A stretch of 39,439 nt of DNA, from NCBI GenBank assembly GCA_001970855.1, contig LSSN01002598.1, forward strand, positions 1 to 39,439, in the 5' to 3' direction. Of this stretch, positions 1 to 11,711 are shown one piece after another. Numbering within the stretch: position 1 is the first letter of the stretch; every line of letters starts with the position of its first letter. The position numbers and the translations under genes are program-made. The notes under the pieces were generated by a model. The model worked only from the letters and a program-made list of their open reading frames with translations, did not search any database and was not told where the DNA came from. This DNA comes from Smittium culicis. Lineage: Eukaryota; Kickxellomycota; Harpellomycetes; Harpellales; Legeriomycetaceae.

Positions 1-1436
1 ATATTTTGAATTTTTTTAATTAGTTTTTTTTAATTTTACTGGATTATTTTTGAATAGACTAAACTTAAAAAATATTATGAATTTATTATTTTATTGCGAT
101 ATTTTTTATTTTAGTTTCGAGGTGTATCGATATTTAGATTCCTTTGATGAATTTATTACTATATTTTTTAAACAGCGGTTTTATTTATTTTAATTTCTTC
201 TTTTAATTCATCAGTTTATTTTATTGAAATATTTGATACGATAATTTATACTGAATTTATTTTGATTTCAGTATACCATATGGTTTATTAAGTCTTAATT
301 TTTTTTAGAGCACACTTTATCGCTAGTTGAAAACTAATTTATTGACCAAATCAGATTAAATTAGTTGATTTCTGCTCAGAATTATATTAATTATTACTCG
401 AACACTCAAAATTTAAAAGCTATTTCTATTATTAGCTGCAAAAGAATAATAAAATATATTCATATGGATTAAAATTGATTAGATCTCAATCCAATTTATT
501 TCTCATTAGATAAAATTTTGATAAGAATTAAAAAGATATCATTATAGTTTCAAAAATAAAACGAAATAGATGAATTGAATTTATGAAAAAAAACAGAGTA
601 ATTGTGTATAAAATTTCTTTCAGAACTATTTTTTCATAATATTTACAAGTCTGTATAGGTTCAGAGATGCAATTCGTTTGAAATCGACCATATTTTATAG
701 TAAATTTTTAAGTTTAATAAGTTAGTAAAAATAAAAGTTTAATTCATAATAACAACTGCATTAACTATCATAACGAAAATATAAATTTAATGCATTTTAT
801 CTTTAGAAACAAAGGTATATGAACTCATTTCTTGAAATAATGTATTTTTTCTATTTTTTCCAAGGAATAAAATTATTTTTAATCTAGAAAATATATTAAC
901 TATCTTCATTAAAGCAATTTTAATTCCAGAATTGCTAAAATATTAGTTAGTCACTGAATACATCAAATAAAAAATTTAGTTTATCGATATTTTAATTTTT
1001 ATAATTAGCTTTGAGCCGGGAAGGGTTAAAAAATCACTCAGGAATTTTGAAAGACACGGCTAACTTACAAATTCCATGAGGAAAAAAGGAAAAAGAAAAA
1101 ATGTTTAGAAGCCCTAATTATCCACGTATTTAATATTATCGACATTGAATTTTATTTTGAGCTGGCTCTTTAAATATATATACATTTTTTAATTTTTTTG
1201 TATTCAAGTCATGCTGTTAATCGCTTTATTAAATAATATATTAATTATAAATAAATGGCTATTTAGTATTCCTATGAATTGTGTAGATAATTTATTTTAA
1301 ATATATAGTAAATTAGGATTCATTTAATTGCACTTTGGAAAAAGCATAAAAATTATTGTTAAAAAACTTTGATTAAAAGTTTCAGGCCATTAAAGTATTT
1401 TTTAATTCAGCCTACAAATTAAAATGAACAGCTGTA
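1..1436. other. AT-rich gene-free flank
   Basis: No convincing coding frame is visible on either strand. The sequence is dominated by A/T runs. One slightly GC-richer patch lies at about 1010-1100 but carries no recognisable RNA gene. The right end must hold the 3' UTR and poly(A) region of the minus-strand ankyrin gene that ends at 1437. Confidence 0.6.
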
Positions 1437-3817
1437 TTAAATTTTTAGATGCTCTTTGTCATTATGCGTGATTTCAGCGCCCGCTTTTTTCAAAATCCGT
1501 GCCATTTTTTGCCTACCTGAAATAGAGGCTTGTAATAAACTTTTATTCAAAATAGAAATACTGACGTTTTCGATATCAAGTATTGATTTCATAGTTCTTG
1601 GATAATTATTAACGGCACAATGGTATACTGTTTCATGATTTTTGTAGCTGCTTATTTTTATATTATTCACAATGAAATCAACAAAATTTCGCTTATTGTT
1701 TTTAACTGCATCTCCAAGAATATGCTTTATGGACGAGCTATCAATGAGTTTAAAGCCCAAGCAGAATTCAGTGGTATGATAGAAACCTTTTGTATAAATT
1801 TCAATTAATTTTTCGTCGGAAATTCTGTTGCCAACTTCAGTGTCATCTAATGTACTCCAATTTTCTTGAGAAAAAAAAACACTTCCTACTAAATCCACTA
1901 AAACAATTTTAATTTCTGTCAGCCCCAACCTAGGCATTGAATGTTTTATAAATAGTTCAGCAAACTCTTCACTGTTGATTTTAGATCCCAATTTTATAAT
2001 ATCCAAGTTATTGCAAAAGATATCAGCACCATTATATACCAAGTATTTGAAAGCACTAATACATTCATTCTCAACAGAATAAGATAGCGCTTTGTTATTT
2101 AATATATTTATATTAATACCATTTTTAAAAAAATATTTAATCATTCTGACATCCCTGTTTGCTATACCATCTGCAAAAATGCTTTCATCAACTAAATACA
2201 AGTTAGATTTACTCTGGAAAAGAGTATCTAATAGAGGATATAACTTGCATTTTATTCCATCATAAAATGCTTCTTTTATTTCATAAAAAAATTTTATACT
2301 GTTTTTGTAAAGAAACTGACACATCTTTTTATTTCCTTTTCTTGAAATTTCTTTAGCTATGCTTATTATTTCTTCTGAAACAATAGATCCGTTATCTAAA
2401 AGGTATTGAGCGACTTTATAATTCTTGTTATTTATAGCAAATAATAAAGGTTCCGCGCTCGTTTTATGAAGAGAAATACCATTTTCTATTAAAATCTTGA
2501 TAAAGTAAATATAACCCGTTTTATACCCTGAGCATATTGCTTCTTCTGACGCAAGGGTTATACTATGCCCGTTTTCAAGAAGGTATTTCAAATTTCGAGA
2601 ATATTTTCCAATAAGACACGCGTTCAGAGCCTCGCATATTGTGTAGTTGAAAGTAGATTTATATTTGATAATAAATTTGAAATAGTTTGGTTCTTTGCTA
2701 GCATTATTTTTTGCGGCAGTTTTAAATTTATCAGTCATTAGTTGATAGTACTTGTTAATAAATAATTCTAAAATTTGAATTCTTCCGTTACTATAATCTG
2801 ATAAAATATAAAACTGAAGTTAGAATGAAAGAAATATTTATACATATTAATAAATTAGATGAAAGTTATTATACCTCTGCTAAATGCCAAAATAAATAGG
2901 TCTTCAAGAGGTGTTATTCTAAAATGAGGCTTATAGAACTCAAAAATCATTTCGAACATTTCGTAATCTCCAGATAATATTGAATATTCGAGAGATTTAC
3001 AGCACTTGATATATAAAACTTTTTTTTGAGAAAATTTTAATTGACCATAAATATTGCTTATATAATTTATCTTGGAGAATTGGGTATTTTCGTTTATATT
3101 ATCAAAATGAGATTCGTAAAAATTTCCTACACTGTATACTCTATAGTATTCACGGTTATAAAAGTATTCATGCGAGATGTATGTTTCTGTTATTTTTGGC
3201 CTATCTTGTGATGATGAAATAGTTTTTTCTCTTGTTTTATATATCTTTAATCTGAACTTCTTGTGTAAGCTGTCAAAACTATCAATTTTAAATAAATCGA
3301 TAGCCTTTATATCTGGTATAATTTCATGAGCAGAGTATAGGATTTTCACAATTCTTTTATTTCCATTTTTAATCATATTTTCAAAAGTACTCAGACTATA
3401 ATCATTAATATCAATCAATGGATTAAATATATATTTTTGAGTGTATGTAGTATCGATATATTTGATATTATATAGAGCTAGCAATTTCCCGAGAACATTG
3501 GCCCAACCATTATTCATAATCAAATCCATAATTTTTAAACTTGGGTAATAATGATATTTTGGATACATACCTCTGTTTATTAACGCAACATTTAATGATT
3601 CGTCTTTTTCTAAAATTTTGAATAGCTTCAAACTATAAAAGATAGGCGTATCGCTGTATTTATTTAATTTTTTTTGGATAAAATCAGCACGAACTATTGA
3701 GTCTTTTGTTATTTCATTGAATTTAGTGCATACTTTATAGAAATTAGCGTTCTGCGATTCAACAAATATTTTAGATAAAATGTCATAGTTTAGGTTATAT
3801 ATTGATATTTTATGCAT
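1437..3817 (-). CDS. F-box-like / ankyrin-repeat protein, 2 exons
   Basis: Reconstructed 767-aa protein: exon 1 is 3817-2875, exon 2 is 2797-1437. Seen: the 320-aa frame opens at ATG 3817 and the 453-codon frame below it stays in register if a 77-bp GT...AG intron is removed (donor GTATAA, acceptor TATCAG). The joined peptide reads LAFSRDYSNGRIQILELF, a natural ankyrin-type continuation. Residues 5-50 resemble an F-box (YNLNYDILSKIFVESQ, then KVCTKFNEIT). The rest is degenerate ankyrin-like units of the form 'AL..A...N...+KYLL+NG' (for example NLKYLLENG, KVAQYLLDNG, MIKYFFKNG). Known: F-box proteins recruit substrates to SCF ubiquitin ligases, with ankyrin repeats as the binding face. Inference: a substrate adaptor of an expanded lineage-specific family. 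The ankyrin assignment is fair; the F-box is weaker because the motif is short and divergent. No orthologue is recognised. Confidence 0.72.
2798..2874 (-). other. Spliceosomal intron in the F-box/ankyrin gene
   Basis: Reading the minus strand, the donor is AGAG^GTATAATAAC at 2874 and the acceptor TTTTATCAG^ATTATAG ends at 2798. A branch-like TTCTAAC lies about 20 nt before the acceptor. Exon 1 ends with one base of a codon and exon 2 supplies two, so frame is kept. The nearer TTCAG and the later TATAG would both break the frame. Without splicing, translation stops three codons later in the second exon's reading path. Confidence 0.75.
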
Positions 3818-3873
3818 GTTTGTATTCGATTATAGCGAAAAATCCGAGAAAATCTCTGCTTGAATAAATTGAA

Positions 3874-3898
3874 AAATCTCATGAAATATATGAGATTT
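3874..3898. repeat. 9-bp inverted repeat in the leader/promoter of the ankyrin gene
   Basis: AAATCTCAT is followed by a 7-nt loop (GAAATAT) and then ATGAGATTT, a perfect 9-bp stem. It sits about 57 bp upstream of the ATG at 3817, so it lies in the promoter or 5' UTR. It could be a dimeric transcription-factor site or a leader hairpin; no known site is recognised. Confidence 0.45.
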
Positions 3899-5007
3899 AT
3901 AAGTTTAAATTCACTTTTTGAATTATAGATTTCACTCAAATCTTGCCAGGCTTCTTATATTGCTATTTTATCAGATTTATAGTATTATTTGAGATGACAA
4001 AATTCTATGGTTAAAAGTATATTTTAACACAATTCTGTTAGATATACACTAATATCCATTCAACACCATAAATTGTAGTTATAAATACTCTAACAAAAAG
4101 GATCTAGCTTTTTTCGATTATTTATAAAAAGTGTAAATATATTCTCCATTTTATGTAGAGGGGTAAATCTTTTATAAATTTAACTGATAATTATAATCAA
4201 TATTGAAAATTTTTTTAGATCCATAAGAGGTCAGATTTTTAATGAATTTTTTTCTTTAAAGGCGCCATACATACAAATAGCATATATTAAATCTTAGACC
4301 ATTTCAGGTTAGTATATTAATTAATTAGGGATATTTATATTAATAGATAAATTATAAAACTACATATCAATTATAATACTCAATATTTTTTTAATTGAAT
4401 TGTAGGCAAGTTGATGTATAAGAGCGATATAGAAAAAAATCAATACGTTGTGCTTAAATTGATATAAGCTACACTGATCAATCTAATGCATGTTGTGGAA
4501 AAGAGATAGTGTATTATATGATTTAGTTTAGGTCTTTCGATATGAGTATACATATGATATAATTGAGAATATTTTACGATCAGATTTACTTATTCAGGTA
4601 ATTTATTTGCCTTTTCATTCTAATAGACTAAGAATCTATTATAGTTGCTTGATATAATTATAAAAGCTTGTAAATTTAATAATTAAAGAGACGGATATTA
4701 TAATCACAAACTAATGATGATTTCTGATGGACGTGAAGAGCAGCGGTTTAGTACAAATCTATATAACACCAAAGAAAAATAACTATGAGATGATTGAATG
4801 CTACCTTTATTGAATATCATTTAGTAGGGTTTGAAGAAAAATATTAATTGCGAGTGGCCAATATAAGGTATAATAACATCGTTATGAGTTTAGGCCATTC
4901 ATATGCAAATATAAACGTAACTGGAATATCTATTTGCTGCTGTATATCAAGATTATAATTGATAAATATAATAGGGCGCAATTCTAATCAGATGAAATCA
5001 AATCAAG

Positions 5008-5136
5008 ATGTCAAACGCTATTGGTTATATTGGTTTAGATGGACGTGAGATGATATTATTGGCTTTCTCGGCTGTATATGCAGGACAAACAAAAAAGTTA
5101 GGCGTGATTGGCTTCTTGTGGGTATATGCGTTATGA
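5008..5136 (+). CDS. Possible 42-aa small ORF (doubtful)
   Basis: An ATG-initiated 42-codon frame encodes a peptide beginning MSNAIGYIGLDGREMILL and ending LGVIGFLWVYAL. Its codons look less AT-driven than the surroundings, and the peptide alternates polar and hydrophobic residues in a way unlike random AT-rich translation. It ends 223 bp before the DBP2 start codon, so it could be a small gene, an upstream ORF in a long DBP2 leader, or a relic exon. No family is recognised. An 11-bp match (GATGGACGTGA) recurs about 315 bp upstream, also reading Asp-Gly-Arg-Glu. Confidence 0.25.
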   Translation: MSNAIGYIGLDGREMILLAFSAVYAGQTKKLGVIGFLWVYAL

Positions 5137-5299
5137 AAAAATTTTCAAGTAAAAAATTTTAGACTAAAGTTTGAATGGAAAGAAAGCAGAGTATAAATTA
5201 CAATTAGTATTAGCTTTTTTTTCTTCAAGGAATTTCCCCTAGCTAGTTTTTATTATATAGGCACGATTCATTTCCGATTCTACAGCCAAGAGATTCTGA

Positions 5300-7923
<2,624 letters not shown>

Positions 7924-8429
7924 ATTTAAAAACCCCTTTTAAATATTCATTTACTAAAATTGGTCTTTGTCTATTATTATTCTTGTTTATAAACTATCTT
8001 TGGCTTTTTTATTTTGGAGTATTCTATGCCCAATTTATAACAGTTGTGATTTTCGCTATTTAAAATCATGTTGTATTATAATAAACTATATTACTATATC
8101 TGAGGTTTAATATTATTTCCATTACTAATATTTTTTTTCAATAGTTTTAATAAACTTTTACAGTATAGAAATAAAAATCATATAAAGTTCGATCAGCGAT
8201 GCGCCAGGATTGATTTTAATTTAGTTTTATAAAACTTATAAAGCTATTTAAATAATTTAAAGTATTATAGGTAATTTGTTATTTCTGGGGAAACCAACTT
8301 TTTTCTGAAAAAGTCTGAAAACTCCGTTTATGTGTATATTCCATGAAAAAAAAACATCTGAAAAAATAACGTTTGTTGTCTTATATTAAAGGGTTAAGTT
8401 ATCTATGACAAAAAAGTAGAAGTACTAAT

Positions 8430-8765
8430 ATCCCCAAATGGCCATTGGGATGCGTTAGAAGTTCATGTATATCAACAGAGTCGAATTCGTTGAGACCATT
8501 GAACACATTAACTAGAGTGGACATTTAGCAGTTTCAGTAAAAAAGCAGGTACCTGCTCAAACATGGGAATGGCCAACCTGTTGCTGCTACGAATAGTTGA
8601 AATTTAGTCGAAAACCAATTTTATGTCGAGCGCTGAATTAGGGCGTAGATAATGTTATGGACTGGGCTGAACGAATCTGTTCAGCGTGATTATAAGATGG
8701 CCGTTCTCAATAATCTTTATTCATCATAACGCTTATCTTCTGGCTTCGCTATAAACCTCACAATT
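8430..8765. other. Relic-like, GC-richer island with small palindromes
   Basis: Within the AT-rich spacer this patch has several palindromic features: AGCAGGTACCTGCT (8544-8557, perfect 14-bp palindrome), a near-palindrome around ATGGCCAT (about 8434-8450), and a hairpin GCTGAAC-GAATCT-GTTCAGC (8666-8685). One forward frame reads RVEFVETIEHIN, stop, SGHLAVSVKKQVPAQTWEW, which resembles protein sequence but is interrupted by stops. Inference: a decayed coding element such as a transposon remnant. The family is not identifiable by eye. Confidence 0.35.
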
Positions 8766-9860
8766 AATGATAGTTCATAGCTTAATTCAAATTTTAGTAC
8801 AGTGCACTTACTAAAAAAAAATAGCCATATTTAAAGCCCGTTAACCAAAGGTAAGGCATTTTGGTCCTAGTTGCTATTTAATTCATATATTCAATGGTTA
8901 CGATATCAAATAAACAATGTATTTATCAGGTTAAAGAGGGACTTCAAATGCAGTCCCATTATCGATGTATTTTTTATTTATTTTGGGTGCAGTTTTAAAA
9001 CCAAGAGTATGTAAATTATAACTTGCATTATTTGTAAAGACTATTTTCTAATTAATAAAAGATAAAAGATGAAAAAAAAAATTTCGACTTTTTTAAGGCT
9101 GGTAGTTACAAAGTATAATATAGAATTTTTTTTTTTTTGTACTTTGAACGTGAACATTTTGAATTGTATATTGAGCCCAGTTGGAGCTTAGATATCGCGC
9201 ATATTGAGTCAATTGGATACTTGATTATTTTATTTAGTTTAGTAAATACAATTAAAAGTTGCATCTAAACCAGCCATCTGTTCCCGAGATTTAATCTAGA
9301 TTAAGTATATTTAGACCTTTTTTTTAATAACATTTATGGGATATTGTTAGGCGAAACGGAACTGTCTTACTTTAAAACTCTACTTGCTTATGTGAATTAG
9401 ATGTAGCTATTGGTTATATTATTTAATTCATTCGATATAGTTTTCTAATAGGATTGAAAAATAAATGCAAGGCTTATGAGAGGAAATATTTAGTATGAAA
9501 AGCTCCGCTTCTCGAAATAGTCTTCCATATTCTATAACAATATTTAATAATCAAAAAAAAGATTGCAAAGACCTATTTAAAGTAAGAATCGAAATATTGA
9601 TATTATACAATCTGGTTTAATTATCTTATAAACGTGTATAAATCGAGGTTTTGATTATGCATCATTTATGAATAAATAAAAAGTAGTGTAATCCTTAATG
9701 ATTATCACGGATTGTTTGTATTAATCATAAATTGATGTTGAGACTAAATAAAAACTATCGGAGCAACTAATTGAACTTGAAATTTTGATATGCGCTCGCT
9801 ATTGTCATATTATAATATGAACTGGTGTAGGGATTATTTTTTGAGCCGTGTCTCAAGACG

Positions 9861-9875
9861 CCCCCCCCCCCCCCC
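9861..9875 (+). repeat. Homopolymer C15 tract
   Basis: Fifteen consecutive C residues follow CTCAAGACG in otherwise AT-rich sequence. Such a run is prone to slippage and to sequencing or assembly length error. On the complementary strand it is a G15 tract able to form quadruplexes. Confidence 0.9.
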
Positions 9876-10693
9876 ACTTTATTCTTGCTGCAATTGATTT
9901 TCATACAAGCTAAGCAAACTTTTTATTATTTTTTACGTTTCAATGGTTAGATGTACTAAAATCAATTAATAAATTCAAAAAAAAAAAACAAGGTAGTATC
10001 AATTGTAATTAATCTAAATACTAATTTATTGGCCTAGCTTGAAATAAGTTGCTATTATTTTATTAAAGTTGGTTATGTGTAGGTCAATTTTGAAATAAAA
10101 AGTTTAGTTGTCATGGGCTTATTATCTTGATTGTACAATTGCTTTTTTTTTTCTTTTTCCTGGTGCGGCCAATAATATATAATTTACAAATGCATTGTTT
10201 ATAGGTTTTAAACAATAGACGATTTGATTGTATTTTCTATAGTCAATGCAACGCTGACTTTTAAGTGGTAATAAAAATGAGATTTTAATCAAATTGATTC
10301 TTTTCTGATTTTAAAGTTTTTTTTGTTTTATTGAAAATCTCTATAGCAGCTCGAAAAAAAAAAGAATTAAAAAGTGCAAAGTTGATATTATAATCGAGTA
10401 AATGGAATTGTTTATTTTTAACTAGGTTGATTATTTATCTGATTCAGCCATTTTATATTGCTGACAATGAAAAGAGTTGCGAACAACGCAAAAGTAATAG
10501 ATGTACTCCAATTACTTGTTTTTTAAATTAGAAAGCTTCCTTCAAACAAGTAAATAAGTATAGAACACTACTAGATCTCTTAAACTATAGTTAGTATACA
10601 ATTTTTTTTTTAGTTTGTTCGTATTCTTATCATTAAGAAGTGAATATGTTTGAAAAATTGTTTAAGGATATGATAAGTGTCAAAAAGAAAAAG

Positions 10694-10700
10694 TATATAA
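10694..10700 (+). promoter_or_regulatory. TATA box of the CBM19 protein gene
   Basis: TATATAA lies in the context AAGTATATAAGCGCC, 124 bp upstream of the probable 5'-UTR intron donor and 232 bp upstream of the start codon. The following sequence (TTCCTATTTCTTCAGTTC) is pyrimidine-rich, as at fungal transcription starts. A clean TATA element suggests a regulated or strongly expressed gene. Confidence 0.6.
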
Positions 10701-10823
10701 GCGCCTTTGACGGCAGTAATAATATTTTAGTCAAAACACAAGCAAATTCGTTCCTATTTCTTCAGTTCATTACTTCTTACAACAAAACCTATAGCGCGTA
10801 ATATAACAAATTAAAAAAAAAGG

Positions 10824-10920
10824 GTATGTGTAGAATATTAATTTTAAAGCATGATTTTTATTGTTTATTGAAATTGGGATTAATAGTAATGATTTTTTTT
10901 AAAACTTTTTAATTTTTTAG
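10824..10920 (+). other. Probable 5'-UTR intron of the CBM19 protein gene
   Basis: A consensus donor GTATGT at 10824 pairs with an acceptor TTTTTTAG ending at 10920, five bases before the ATG at 10926. The removed segment is 97 bp, in the size range of introns in this window. There is no ATG between the TATA box and the donor that would start a competing frame. This is inferred from splice signals only. Confidence 0.55.
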
Positions 10921-10925
10921 CGAAA

Positions 10926-11711
10926 ATGATGAAAATAAGTTTGTATTCAGTAATTGGGTTACTTTCAATTGTAAACAGTGTGTCTGCAGGAGGATATGCG
11001 AACGGAGTGTCAAAAGTAGGATACTCAAATGGGGCAGATTCAGGATATGATGCCAATAATGTCGACTGTGATGAAGGTGATTATAACGATTCAACGTTAA
11101 CATGTTGCTCAACAAAATTTGTTGAAAATTCATGATAATGATAGAATTATAATATTTTGTTTTGAAAGTAGTATTAAAAAAATAATTTTGAATTAAACTA
11201 ATGATGAATAGGCGGCAAATATAAAGGTGGAGAAAGTTCAGCAGTTCACCCAACCAATGTATACGCAGGCAATGTAGCTAAACCAGTGTACAGGAGAGAA
11301 GACGAAAACGAAGACATTTCAGACATAGCTACTGACACCGAAAACATTGATACCGAAGATGTTGATGCAACTGATGCAGGAGATGAGAGTTCAGAAGATG
11401 TTGATGCAACTGATGCAGGAGATGATAGTTCAGAAGATGTTGATGCAACGGAAGGGGGTGAAAGCTCAGAATATGGAGGCGATAGTGATACAGAAGACGT
11501 CGACCCTAGCAGTACAGGCGATGATTACGATGGTGCATCGCCAACAAACTTGACATGTTCTGAAGGGAAGTACAAGTGTGTACCAGGAAAACCAGGCTTT
11601 TACTATCAATGTAACTTTTCACAGTTTGTAATGAGACCATGTGGGCCAGGAACAGTATGCGTTGAAAACGGCGATGGAACAATCCACTGCGGCTTTCCAA
11701 AAAACAAATAG
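10926..11711 (+). CDS. Secreted acidic-repeat protein with CBM19-like chitin-binding module, 2 exons
   Basis: Likely 216 aa: exon 1 10926-11076, exon 2 11212-11711. Seen: a signal peptide (MMKISLYSVIGLLSIVNSVSA, cleavage probably after A21), a short Gly/Tyr/Ser-rich segment, a highly acidic linker with 13-residue repeats (EDVDATDAGDESS), and a C-terminal module with six cysteines spaced CX6CX10CX9CX5CX9C containing CGPGTVC. That pattern fits carbohydrate-binding module family 19, found in fungal chitinases and cell-wall proteins. There is no catalytic domain and no GPI-type tail, so a soluble or wall-bound chitin-binding protein is inferred. The acceptor AATAG^GC is good (branch-like ACTAAT just upstream). 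The donor is uncertain: GAAG^GTGATT keeps frame and is preferred; ACAT^GTTGCT (exon end 11103) also keeps frame. Without splicing the first frame stops at 11135. Confidence 0.75.
11355..11468 (+). repeat. 39-bp in-frame tandem repeat
   Basis: Units begin at 11355, 11394 and 11433 (the last shortened to 12 codons). Each full unit encodes EDVDATDAGD(E/D)SS. The first two differ by very few bases, so the duplication is recent and copy number probably varies between strains. A weaker echo (EDVDPSSTGDD) follows. Confidence 0.85.

Larger units (their letters stand above)
7924..10693. other. Gene-free intergenic region between DBP2 and the CBM19 gene
   Basis: The left end contains the DBP2 3' UTR. 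No intact gene is visible. Most is AT-rich with poly-A/poly-T runs. A less AT-rich patch at about 8430-8765 has short coding-like stretches and palindromes, and a pure C15 run lies at 9861-9875. No tRNA cloverleaf or transposase frame was recognised. Confidence 0.55.
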
